9,257 nucleotides of DNA from an uncultured Sutterella sp. (GTDB taxonomy: Bacteria > Pseudomonadota > Gammaproteobacteria > Burkholderiales > Burkholderiaceae_F): positions 1 to 9,257 of the forward strand of contig CAJKCQ010000077.1 of NCBI GenBank assembly GCA_905198475.1. The letters run 5' to 3'. Position numbers and translations under genes: made by a program. The notes beneath the pieces were generated by a model. The model made no database searches, was not told where the DNA came from, and worked only from the letters and a program-made list of their open reading frames with translations. Below, in pieces: positions 1-6,705 of this stretch (its first letter is position 1; each line of letters begins with the position of its first letter).

Positions 1-1
1 C

Positions 2-148
2 TTATATCCCCGCCATGAATGACGGGGCTTTACGGCTCGGTTTGGTAAGAGGTGTGCGGTGAAGAGCATCTTCGACGCCCGCGGGCGGGAGGTCGGGATC
101 CGGAAGGGGCGTGCGGTTCGCCGCCGCTTCCGCAGGCATCATCCAAAA
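2..148 (-). pseudogene. tnpB: C-terminal remnant of an IS200/IS605-group TnpB (RNA-guided nuclease) gene
   Basis: Read on the minus strand, this frame ends in a tail RKAPSFMAGI and a TAA stop at 4..2. Seen: the tail is the translation of a GC hairpin (8-27), and upstream of it lies an AEAAANR segment. Known: TnpB proteins have an AA-N motif after the zinc ribbon, and many end in a short tail encoded across the right-end hairpin of the element. Inferred: this is the last part of such a protein. No zinc-ribbon CxxC pair or RuvC motif is visible, and the upstream frame runs antisense into the neighbouring DUF4261 gene, so the body is missing. The left limit of similarity is uncertain. It could be a chance GC-rich open frame; the hairpin in the expected place is the main argument against that. 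Confidence 0.4.
8..27 (-). mobile_element. Right-end-type hairpin of an IS200/IS605 element
   Basis: On the minus strand CCCCGTCA and TGGCGGGG form an 8-bp stem (one G-U pair) around a TTCA loop. It is preceded by AAAG and followed by ATATAAG. Known: single-strand-transposing IS200/IS605 elements carry such a subterminal hairpin at the right end, overlapping the end of tnpB and of the guide-RNA scaffold. Here it falls exactly at the tail of the tnpB-like frame. The cleavage site would lie outside the window. Alternative: a terminator of a plus-strand gene entering from the left, since CTTTA follows on the plus strand. Confidence 0.45.
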
Positions 149-162
149 GAAGCTACACCGAA

Positions 163-198
163 GGAAGGAGAAGAACCACCCAAACAGTTGGGTGGTTC
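163..198 (-). terminator. Rho-independent terminator of the DUF4261 gene
   Basis: GAACCACCCAA (173-183) pairs perfectly with TTGGGTGGTTC (188-198) around a 4-base loop, an 11-bp stem. On the minus strand the stem is followed by a T-rich run, TTCTCCTTCC. It begins 24 bases past the TGA stop of the gene at 223-1032, so it ends that transcript and insulates it from the IS remnant. Confidence 0.88.
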
Positions 199-222
199 CG
201 GTTCGTCTCGCGCCTGCGGCGA

Positions 223-1032
223 TCAGGCCTTCACGGGCTCGAGCTGCGATGTGATGACGTCGGGGAGCGCGACGGAGGGCTTGCGGGCGGCGCGGAATTC
301 GACCCCGCCCAATTCGATCTCCTCGCCGTCGTCGAAGGCGCGTCCGCGCGAGATCTGCATCATGGCGGCGTGCACGAGCTGCGCGCGCAGCTCCATGGGC
401 TGCAGCGGGCTCTCGAGGATCTCCACCTCGGGCGCGCCGAAGCGGTCGAGGCCGACGGTGTAGCCGGCCGGACGGCCGCCTTCGACGGGCGTCCAGACGC
501 CGAAGAAGATGAGGTTGAAGATCGGAAAGACGCGTTCGTTCTGCTTCATCGCGAGCGCGCCCTTGCGGTAGGCCTCGGGCGAGTAGAGGCGCGAAGCGGC
601 GTTTACAGCGCGCACGTTGGGCTCGCTGCTGAGGCTCCCGAGAATCTTCACGGCCGTGCGGGCATTCTCGACGAGGCTCGTCTGCTGCGCGATCACGGCG
701 ACGGCGAGGTAGGCCTGATGCGTCTGCGCGGCTTCGACCGCGCCCGGCCACTCGGGCGAATTCTTCGCCTGCAGGTCGGCGGCGTTGTCGGGAACCGGAT
801 GGGGTTCAAGCCCGATCACCACGAGGGAGCCGTCCACCGTGAAGATCCACGGTTCCTGGACCGAAGCAGGCGGCTCGCCCGGGTCGATCTGCCAGTCTGA
901 GAGGAGCGACTCGCGCAGCATCGCGGGCTCCCAGGCGGGGAGCGCGAGGAGCGCGAGACCCGTCATCGGGTACTCGCTCGCGACGAGGGGCGTTTCACCC
1001 GCGGCGTTTTCAGTCTTCTTCTCTTCGGTCAT
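223..1032 (-). CDS. Stand-alone DUF4261-type domain protein, 269 aa
   Basis: Function unknown. Residues ~24-250 read as one DUF4261-like domain: an N-terminal strand segment TGLALLALPAW (24-34), a middle beta element TVDGSLVVIGLEPHPVP (65-81), the hallmark YTVGLDRFGAPEVEI (191-205), then a helix and RGRAFDDGEEIEL (229-241). Family recognition is from memory of the pattern. There is no signal peptide or membrane segment, so it is probably cytoplasmic. The first ~20 residues look disordered. I chose MTEEKK at 1032 because GAAGGA stands 6 bases upstream; an ATG 8 codons earlier (1056) lacks such a site, and the frame stays open to 1239. It is divergent from the large gene at 1322, whose C-terminus carries a second copy of this domain, so the two likely work together. 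Its own terminator lies just downstream. Confidence 0.85.
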   Translation of the reverse strand: MTEEKKTENAAGETPLVASEYPMTGLALLALPAWEPAMLRESLLSDWQIDPGEPPASVQEPWIFTVDGSLVVIGLEPHPVPDNAADLQAKNSPEWPGAVEAAQTHQAYLAVAVIAQQTSLVENARTAVKILGSLSSEPNVRAVNAASRLYSPEAYRKGALAMKQNERVFPIFNLIFFGVWTPVEGGRPAGYTVGLDRFGAPEVEILESPLQPMELRAQLVHAAMMQISRGRAFDDGEEIELGGVEFRAARKPSVALPDVITSQLEPVKA

Positions 1033-1321
1033 TTTGATTCCTTCGGGCTCATTCATTGCGCGACGCCTCAAGCTCGAGTCGGGCGAAGAAGGGCCGCGGG
1101 CAGTCATGTGTTGTGAAGGCGAGATTATCGCCCGTCCGGGCCTGCTGCGAGAAAAGAATGCGCAGAGTCCGCCGCCGGCGGGCGATGCGTGTTGGCGGCG
1201 CCATGAAACAACGCGGAACATCATCGAACGCTTCAACACCGCTCAACCGGCCTGCGCACGGTAGGATTAGGAACATCAGAGAAGTGAGGTCCGCCGGGCA
1301 TCCCGACCCGGCCCGGGCTGC
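1033..1321. other. Divergent intergenic region between the two DUF4261-domain genes
   Basis: This 289-base gap must hold the promoters for both genes. Visible elements are a GATAAT -10-like hexamer facing left (1124-1129), a perfect 10-base palindrome CCGCCGGCGG (1172-1181) and a second perfect palindrome CTGCATGCAG (1318-1327) that overlaps the proposed ATG of the large gene. No convincing rightward promoter was found; TAGGAT at 1262-1267 has no good -35 partner. Open frames on both strands continue through it but have no recognisable content. Confidence 0.6.
1124..1153 (-). promoter_or_regulatory. Candidate promoter of the DUF4261 gene
   Basis: On the minus strand GATAAT (1129-1124) matches the sigma-70 -10 consensus at 5 of 6 bases. 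A poor -35 candidate TTCTCG (1153-1148) lies 18 bases upstream. The implied start site would give a leader of roughly 85 bases before the ATG at 1032. The -10 is in an otherwise GC-rich stretch, which makes it stand out; the -35 is weak. Confidence 0.35.
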
Positions 1322-4300
1322 ATGCAGATAACAATGAACGAAAAGAAGAACACCTCCTCCGAAACCATGTCCGGGGCCAGCTCCGAGACGCTTCCCGCCG
1401 CCGGCGCCTCGGTCGGCGCCGCGGGGAATTCCGGGACTCCCGTCGTGCGGCGTCTCGGCCGCGGCACGACGCGCCTCTCCGGAGCGGCCGAAGCCATGGT
1501 CGCGCTCAACCGGCTGCCGCTCGCCGAGAAGACGGACGCCGTAAAGCGGGGCCGCATCACCGCGGCGCAAGCGCTCGCGGGCTCCGACGAGCTCGCGGGT
1601 GAGGCCGGCAGGCTCCTGCACGCCGTCGCCCTGCGGCCGCTTGAAATGCCCGAGCGCCGCACGCACGCCTTCTCGGTCTTCGACGAGGCGCAGGGCGCGC
1701 CAAAGGACGCCGAGGGCGGGCAGCCCTCGAAGCCCCTCCTCGGCCTCACGCTCGCCGTCGCCGGCACCGTGGACGTCGAGGGCGTGACGCCCCTGGCCTC
1801 CTCCGAGCTCCTCGAAGAGCCCTCCCTGCGCTGCGCGCGCCCGCTCGCCGCTCTGGAGCGCGCAGGCGCCGTTGTTGCTGCGCTCGCCTGGGCGGGCGAA
1901 CTCGGCGGCCTCATCTCTCCCGACGCCCCCGCGCGGACGATCAAGGCGGGCTCGCCCGTCAATCCCATCCACCCGAAGGCCCCCTCGCGCGAAGACACTC
2001 CGATGAACGCGACCGCCGCGGTGGTCGCCGCCGGCGCCGCCGGCGCGGGGCTCTTCCTCGGGCGCGGGTCGGACGCGGCGAAGGCCGCGGTCTCCCACGG
2101 CCTTGCGAGCTTCCGCGCGAGTCCCGGCATCTTCACCTCGATCGAAGGGTTTGTGCCCTCCTGGCGCTTCGGCGGCTGGGGCGTGATGGCCCGAAGCGTC
2201 GCCGACGCCGCGAAGATTCTCCGGCACGCCGCAGCCGACGAAGGCGTCAACGGCCAACCCGGCCGCGGGGCCTGGGCGTTCCCGGGCTACCGGCCGCTTC
2301 TTCTCGGCCAAGACGGCGTCGAGCAGTGGATCGAGGAGATGCGCCTTCCCACGGCGGACGTGCCCCTGCGGAAGGTTCTCTTCGCGGTCGGCGCCGAATG
2401 GAAGACGTCCGAGAGGCTGGCCGCCGCGGAGCGTATCGCCGCGCACTTCCACGCCCGCGGGATCGAGACGGGGTTCGTCGTCGACCTCCCCGACGAAGCC
2501 CCGATCGTGGACTGGATGACCTGGGCCGAGCTCGAACCGGCGTTCGAGGACTTCCTCTGCCGGCACTTCCCGCTCCACACGGAGCTGCGCACCGATCAAT
2601 TCCTGATGGCGCTCACCTTGGGCGACCGCATCAAGCGCGACGGCTGGGACCGCCGCCGGTTCGTGAGCCTCATCCGCCACGCGCCCGAGATGCTCTCGCC
2701 CTGGGGGCCTCAGATCGCCCGCGAGGAACTCGCTCCCCTGCGCGATCGCATCGACCGGCTCTTCATCGGTCAGGACCACGCCGACGCGCTCATCTGGTTC
2801 GGCGGCTCGGCCGCAGTCGACTGCGCCTCGGGCCCGGTCGTGGGCGTGCCGCTCCTTGACGACCGCGCGGCGGAGAAGATTCTCGGCGCCTTCGTCACCG
2901 GACCGATGCGCGAGGACGTGAAGACCCGCGTCGCCGCGGAGATGCTCGAAGACGCCGCCCGGACGCTCTTCGGGCCGCTCGACCTCTCCTACGCCTTTGC
3001 GCCGGTGCCTGAAGCGGAAGCCGAGGCCGAGGCCGCCTCGGAGGGTGCGCCTGAAGCCGCTCCCGTCGAAGGCGTCCCGGATGAGGAGACGCCGCCCGAA
3101 GTCGACGCCGTGACCGAAAACCTCACGCGCCTCCTCGAGCACGCCTCGCAGAGCGAAGCCGAATCGGGCGACGGCGCGGCCGCCGGAGCCGATTGGATGC
3201 GCGGCTTCCCGAAGGATCCGGCCGCACGGGCCGCCGCCCTGGGGGACGCCGTCACGGAGAAGGCGCAGGCGGACTTCCTCGCCGACATGCAGAAGTTCCT
3301 CTCGAGCGTCGAGCGCCTGATCGACGAAGTTTCTGAGTCCGACGAGACGGAGGGCGGCGTCACCCTTTTGAAGGGCCCCGACGCGCCCGACGACGAGCCC
3401 GAGGAGGCCGGCGGGAGTTTGGCGAAGAACGCTGCGGCGCAGCCCCTTTCGCCCGAAGACGCCCAATGGTTCGCGGCCTTCTTCCCCGGCTGCGAGAAGA
3501 AGCACGCGGGGCTCGCGAAGCTCCCGTTCCTGCGCGCCTTCCTGAAGGTGCCGATGGCGGACCACTGGGAGCCGAGCGACGCGCAGTACCTGCTGGAGTT
3601 CTCCAAGTACTGGCTCGGCCGGCGCAGCCGCCGGCGCTCCTACCGCGTGCTCGAGCATATTCCCGCCCAACACCGCACCTTCGCCGTGGGCGAAGGCATG
3701 ACGCTCGCGCTCCTTCTGAACGCCGATCCCAAACCTGCGCTTGAGCTCGCCCGTTCGCTCGTCCCTACGAGCGACGAGGAAGACTCCACCCGGGAGTGGC
3801 TCCTCGGCATGGCGACCGAACGCTCGGGCGACAAGGCGGGCGCGACGGCGCACTTCCGCCGCGCGTGCGAAGTCTCGCCCACGCCCGAATGCGCCTCGGT
3901 CTTCCCGCTCGCGCACCTCATCCTGCGCGAGTCGGGCCCCGAGAACGAGGAGTATCAGCTTCTCAAGGCGCGCCTCAAGACCATGGCCCCCTCGGGCTAC
4001 CAGCTGCTTCTCGCCGAAGAGGAGCGCCTCGGACGGCGCAACAACTTCGAGCGCGAACTGCTGCCCGCCCTGACGCCGGGCGTCTTCCATGCGGTGCTGC
4101 TCCTGCCCGCGACGTGCTTGGAGCTGCGCAAGGACGCCTTCTCCGACGAGCTCTCCCGCGCCTGGGGCCTCATGATCCGCGACCGCTCGCCCGAAGACCC
4201 CGACCGGTTCACCTTCCGCGTGGGCTTCATCGAGGGTGAGATCGTCCTCACCCGCGGGCGCATCAATGACGCCTCGCTCGCGCAGGCGGCGCGGCGCAAC

Positions 4301-4855
4301 GTCTACACGCGCGAGGCCGAAGCCCTCTTCGTGCGCCACGAGGGGGCGATCGACCTCTCGGTGCGCGCAGGCACGGCCGACCCGAAGGACGCCGCCTCGC
4401 TCTACGCGCAGATCCTCGCGGCCCTCTGCCGCACGAACGAGCCTCTGGGCGTCCATGCCTTGGGCGTCCTCGAACCCCCGGGCTACTACGTCGACGCGGC
4501 ACGGCCCCTGAAGGAAGGCGAATTCCCGTCGCTCTGCGTCGTGAGTGCCGGCCTGCGCGAGGAGATGGGCGAACACTTCATTGCAACCTACGGGCTCGGA
4601 TCGCTCGGGCGCTCCGAGATGGAGATCAACATCGACGGCCTGATGCAGCCCGCGGCGAACCTCCTCGCCTTCGGCCTCATCGACCGCATGATCAACGGCG
4701 ACCTGAGTGAGGACGCGACCGCCGTGCGCTTCGGCCCGGACCAGGAGAACCTCACGGAGCTCCGCATTACCCGGGCGCCCGGCCGCCACGTTGATGGAGA
4801 GGTCGTGCTCTTCTCGCTCAAGCCCGATCCCGCAGACGCGGTTCCTCAGGCGTGA
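1322..4855 (+). CDS. Large fusion: inactive amidase-signature domain, linker, TPR-like region, DUF4261-type domain (1177 aa)
   Basis: Function unknown. Residues ~140-560 follow the amidase-signature fold: GLTLAVAGTVDVEG (141-154) matches the usual G-PIAVKD-IDVAG block, AGAVVAALAWAGELGG the second block, TAAVVAAG the glycine/serine block, GVMARSVADAA (287-297) the downstream block, and GPVVGVPLL (504-512) the late G-P---VP block. All three catalytic positions are changed: Lys to Ala147, cis-Ser (GGSSGG) to Pro227/Met228, nucleophile Ser to Ala253. It is therefore a pseudoenzyme by inference. Residues ~562-690 are an acidic Ala/Glu linker. Residues ~700-915 look helical, with a TPR-like repeat near 800-870. 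Residues ~920-1160 resemble DUF4261, with YGLGSLGRSEMEI (1090-1102) matching the hallmark of the divergent neighbour. There is no signal peptide. ATG 1322 is the first start in the frame; ATG 1334 is an alternative, and neither has a clear ribosome site. Confidence 0.85.
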   Translation: MQITMNEKKNTSSETMSGASSETLPAAGASVGAAGNSGTPVVRRLGRGTTRLSGAAEAMVALNRLPLAEKTDAVKRGRITAAQALAGSDELAGEAGRLLHAVALRPLEMPERRTHAFSVFDEAQGAPKDAEGGQPSKPLLGLTLAVAGTVDVEGVTPLASSELLEEPSLRCARPLAALERAGAVVAALAWAGELGGLISPDAPARTIKAGSPVNPIHPKAPSREDTPMNATAAVVAAGAAGAGLFLGRGSDAAKAAVSHGLASFRASPGIFTSIEGFVPSWRFGGWGVMARSVADAAKILRHAAADEGVNGQPGRGAWAFPGYRPLLLGQDGVEQWIEEMRLPTADVPLRKVLFAVGAEWKTSERLAAAERIAAHFHARGIETGFVVDLPDEAPIVDWMTWAELEPAFEDFLCRHFPLHTELRTDQFLMALTLGDRIKRDGWDRRRFVSLIRHAPEMLSPWGPQIAREELAPLRDRIDRLFIGQDHADALIWFGGSAAVDCASGPVVGVPLLDDRAAEKILGAFVTGPMREDVKTRVAAEMLEDAARTLFGPLDLSYAFAPVPEAEAEAEAASEGAPEAAPVEGVPDEETPPEVDAVTENLTRLLEHASQSEAESGDGAAAGADWMRGFPKDPAARAAALGDAVTEKAQADFLADMQKFLSSVERLIDEVSESDETEGGVTLLKGPDAPDDEPEEAGGSLAKNAAAQPLSPEDAQWFAAFFPGCEKKHAGLAKLPFLRAFLKVPMADHWEPSDAQYLLEFSKYWLGRRSRRRSYRVLEHIPAQHRTFAVGEGMTLALLLNADPKPALELARSLVPTSDEEDSTREWLLGMATERSGDKAGATAHFRRACEVSPTPECASVFPLAHLILRESGPENEEYQLLKARLKTMAPSGYQLLLAEEERLGRRNNFERELLPALTPGVFHAVLLLPATCLELRKDAFSDELSRAWGLMIRDRSPEDPDRFTFRVGFIEGEIVLTRGRINDASLAQAARRNVYTREAEALFVRHEGAIDLSVRAGTADPKDAASLYAQILAALCRTNEPLGVHALGVLEPPGYYVDAARPLKEGEFPSLCVVSAGLREEMGEHFIATYGLGSLGRSEMEINIDGLMQPAANLLAFGLIDRMINGDLSEDATAVRFGPDQENLTELRITRAPGRHVDGEVVLFSLKPDPADAVPQA

Positions 4856-4876
4856 TCGTTCCGCATCCCGCCCTCC

Positions 4877-4918
4877 GAGCGGCCCCGCCGGCCTTCCGCC
4901 GCAGGCCGCTCTTCTTTT
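4877..4918 (+). terminator. Terminator after the large pseudo-amidase gene
   Basis: GAGCGGCC (4877-4884) pairs with GGCCGCTC (4904-4911), an 8-bp stem around a 19-base GC-rich loop, followed directly by TTCTTTT. It starts 21 bases after the TGA stop, the normal place for a rho-independent terminator, and separates this gene from the porin. Confidence 0.75.
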
Positions 4919-4934
4919 GTGCGGCCCCGTCTCT

Positions 4935-4957
4935 TCTCCCGCAGCCCACGCGGGAGA
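4935..4957. repeat. Inverted repeat downstream of the terminator
   Basis: TCTCCCGC (4935-4942) and GCGGGAGA (4950-4957) form a perfect 8-bp stem with a 7-base loop. Neither side is followed by a T-run, so it is not a standard terminator. It may be a backup 3' structure of the upstream transcript or an operator upstream of the porin promoter region. Confidence 0.5.
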
Positions 4958-4977
4958 CGCGGTTAAGGCTTCCTGCA

Positions 4978-5160
4978 CTTGATTTGCGAGTGATTCTCTT
5001 TTGCAGTTTGGCCGACTTAAGAGTAGCGTCGATGCAACACATATGCCATCCCCTACATCCCGCAACATTTTCTCTTATGTTTTTTCTGTAATTTGTCTTT
5101 TATCCGGGTTTTCGCTTACGACCGAATACTCTCCGTCTGTTAAAACTCGTGCAGATCCGA
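4978..5160 (+). promoter_or_regulatory. AT-rich upstream region of the porin gene
   Basis: This stretch is far richer in A and T than anything else in the middle of the window, with a T-rich tract at 5068-5102. It is the natural place for the promoter of a highly expressed porin and for regulator binding. I could not settle on one promoter. Candidates are TGTAAT (5087-5092) as a -10; TTGTCT (5093-5098) as a -35 with a poor -10; AATACT (5125-5130) and TAAAAC (5141-5146) as -10s. A separate option closer to the gene is TTGACC (5246-5251), but its -10 (TGCACT, 5269-5274) is poor. No gene is seen here. Confidence 0.4.
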
Positions 5161-5161
5161 A

Positions 5162-5247
5162 AAACAGGTGTGGATCCGCGTGCGCTTCGGCGCGCCGTAG
5201 GTTCTTCCGCAGCAACCGTGCAATCCACTGCTGAAGAGCGCCTGTTT
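5162..5247 (+). promoter_or_regulatory. Probable structured mRNA leader of the porin
   Basis: AAACAGG (5162-5168) pairs with CCTGTTT (5241-5247). Just inside, GTGGAT (5170-5175) pairs with ATCCAC (5223-5228). Inside that, GTGCGC (5180-5185) and GCGCGC (5190-5195) form a stem (one T-G pair) capped by the very stable TTCG loop, and GGTT/AACC (5200-5217) can form a small second hairpin. The nested helices suggest a folded element of about 86 bases, 80 bases ahead of the porin start. No known riboswitch class was recognised. It only matters if transcription starts upstream of 5162, which is not shown. Confidence 0.35.
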
Positions 5248-5288
5248 GACCTGCGGGTCGTTCGAGCGTGCACTCGTGCGGTTCGCCA

Positions 5289-5317
5289 CGGGACGACAGT
5301 CCCGAAACTTTTAAAGG
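5289..5317 (+). promoter_or_regulatory. Leader hairpin and ribosome binding site of the porin
   Basis: CGGGAC (5289-5294) and GTCCCG (5299-5304) form a 6-bp hairpin with loop GACA. AAAGG (5313-5317) follows, 9 bases ahead of the ATG at 5327, a good Shine-Dalgarno placement. The hairpin ends before the ribosome site and leaves it free; 5' hairpins like this are known to stabilise outer-membrane protein mRNAs such as ompA. Confidence 0.6.
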
Positions 5318-5326
5318 CTCTGAAAA

Positions 5327-6502
5327 ATGTTCAAGAAGACTCTTGCTGCCGCCGCCGTTCTCGGCGCCTTTGCCGGCTCCGCTTTTGCGGCTGACGTCAC
5401 GCTCTACGGCGTGATCGACACCGGCTTCTCCTATGTCCATTCCAAGACGGACGGCTCCGACGCCACCGACACGTTCCAGATGAAGGCCGGTCAGCAGTCC
5501 GGCACCCGCTTCGGCCTCAAGGGCACGGAAGAGCTCGGCAACGGCATGAAGGTCGGCTTCGTGCTTGAAAACGGTTTCGACGCTGACGACGGCACGTTCG
5601 ACGCGAACGGCGACAACCGCATCTTCGGCCGTGAAGCGCTCCTCTTCGTTGAAGGCGCCTTCGGTCACCTCGGCTTCGGCCGCGACGGCCAGCTCGCCGG
5701 TGGTGCTGGTTCCTACGGCATCGCTGGTTCGAACATCCACCCGTTCTCCACGGGTTGGGGCACGGTCGGCGGCTACAGCACCGTCTTCGGCGCCACCGCC
5801 GCGCGCTTCGACAACCTGATCACCTACAAGACCCCGACCTTTGCGGGCTTCACGGTGTTCGCTCAGTACTCGATGGACGGCGACACGCAGGATAAGGCTA
5901 CCCTTTCCTCGGGCGTGCACGGTACGGAGAATAAATCCACGGTCAACCGCTACTACGGCATCGGCGCTCAGTACAAGGCCGGCGCCGCTGAAGTCGTCGC
6001 GATCGTCGACTCCATCAACTACGCCTCCTTCAATGTCGATGCCGCCAAGCACTACGCTGACGACTCGCTGAGCGTCACCCTCGGCGGCAACTACAACTTC
6101 GGCGTCGCCAAGCTCTACGTGAACGGCCAGTACTTCGACAACGCCGCCTCGATGGGCAAGAAGAACGCCCTTCAGTGGACCGCCTCCTCGAAGAACGCCA
6201 AGGGCGAGATGTACGGCGTCGACGGCTACGGCTTCAACATCGGCGCTGACGTTCCCGCTCTCGGCGGCACGGCCAAGGTCGCCTTCGGCTACGGCCACGG
6301 CGAACAGGATGTCGTTTCCGGCGACAAGCTCGAGCTCGACACGTACATCGGCACCGTCGGCTACATCTACAACCTGAGCAAGCGCACCGCTGTCTACGCC
6401 GCCGCCGACTACATCTACGGCGACTACAACAAGGCTGCCGAAGCCAATACCAAGGACCAGAAGGTCACGGAAGTCATCTTCGGCATGACCCACAAGTTCT
6501 AA
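5327..6502 (+). CDS. Outer-membrane porin, Gram-negative general porin family (391 aa)
   Basis: It forms a trimeric beta-barrel channel for passive diffusion of small hydrophilic solutes across the outer membrane. Seen: a signal peptide MFKKTLAAAAVLGAFAGSAFA with likely cleavage after Ala21; a mature start ADVTLYGVIDTGFSY typical of betaproteobacterial porins; the block SGTRFGLKGTEELGNGMKVGF; a long acidic segment (DADDGTFDANGDN) that may form an extracellular loop; alternating amphipathic strands throughout; and a C-terminal strand ending HKF, with the terminal Phe used for BAM recognition. At 391 aa it has normal family length and is intact. Codon use is more biased to GCT, GGT and CTC than in its neighbours, as expected for strong expression. 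It is a single-gene unit between its own leader and a strong terminator. Substrate and ion selectivity cannot be read from the sequence. Confidence 0.95.
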   Translation: MFKKTLAAAAVLGAFAGSAFAADVTLYGVIDTGFSYVHSKTDGSDATDTFQMKAGQQSGTRFGLKGTEELGNGMKVGFVLENGFDADDGTFDANGDNRIFGREALLFVEGAFGHLGFGRDGQLAGGAGSYGIAGSNIHPFSTGWGTVGGYSTVFGATAARFDNLITYKTPTFAGFTVFAQYSMDGDTQDKATLSSGVHGTENKSTVNRYYGIGAQYKAGAAEVVAIVDSINYASFNVDAAKHYADDSLSVTLGGNYNFGVAKLYVNGQYFDNAASMGKKNALQWTASSKNAKGEMYGVDGYGFNIGADVPALGGTAKVAFGYGHGEQDVVSGDKLELDTYIGTVGYIYNLSKRTAVYAAADYIYGDYNKAAEANTKDQKVTEVIFGMTHKF

Positions 6503-6581
6503 TCTCTGATTAGTCTTGAGAGTTCCCTTCGGATCTAATGCGCAACTGATCTGAAAGAGGACTCGAGCGAAAAGCTCATCT

Positions 6582-6618
6582 GAAGCCCGACCGGGGACGC
6601 CCGGCCGGGCTTCTTCTT
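6582..6618 (+). terminator. Strong terminator of the porin gene
   Basis: GAAGCCCG (6582-6589) pairs with CGGGCTTC (6606-6613), and inside it CCGGG (6591-6595) with CCCGG (6600-6604), with one A-C mismatch between the two helices and a GACG loop. TTCTT follows. The 79-base stretch between the porin stop and this hairpin has a further possible stem, TTCGGATC with GATCTGAA. It is the clearest terminator in the window. Confidence 0.9.
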
Positions 6619-6664
6619 GCCCGCTTTCCGGGGCCGGCCTATCCTCGCCCTAAGCCCGCGCCTC

Positions 6665-6670
6665 TACAAT
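6665..6670 (+). promoter_or_regulatory. Candidate -10 of the two-component operon
   Basis: TACAAT matches the sigma-70 -10 at 5 of 6 bases, 35 bases ahead of the response-regulator ATG. The -35 position (about 6642-6647, TCCTCG) is poor, as in activator-dependent promoters. Just downstream CTTCAA (6674-6679) and CCTCAA (6684-6689) are spaced by 10 bases, the spacing that OmpR-family dimers bind, so self-regulation is possible but unproven. Confidence 0.4.
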
Positions 6671-6705
6671 CGTCTTCAACATTCCTCAATTCGCCGGACA
6701 CCACC

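Noticed and set aside
223..1239. Longer N-terminus for the DUF4261 gene, starting at 1239 or 1056
   Set aside because: The extra residues are Arg/Ser-rich and unlike the domain, and the GAAGGA site 6 bases before ATG 1032 fits that start best.
1322..3000. Active amidase or GatA-like enzyme
   Set aside because: The Lys and both Ser of the catalytic triad are replaced, so enzymatic activity is not supported.
1049..5068. A 1339-codon open frame antisense to the large pseudo-amidase gene
   Set aside because: Such frames arise from the strong G/C third-position bias. It is Arg/Gly/Ala-rich with no domain motifs, while the plus strand shows clear protein blocks.
4852..5234. Small plus-strand frames in the gap before the porin
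   Set aside because: They run through the terminator and the AT-rich promoter region, without ribosome sites or protein-like composition.
5075..6493. A 472-codon frame antisense to the porin
   Set aside because: It is an artefact of porin codon bias, low-complexity Val/Gly/Glu, and the porin itself is unmistakable.
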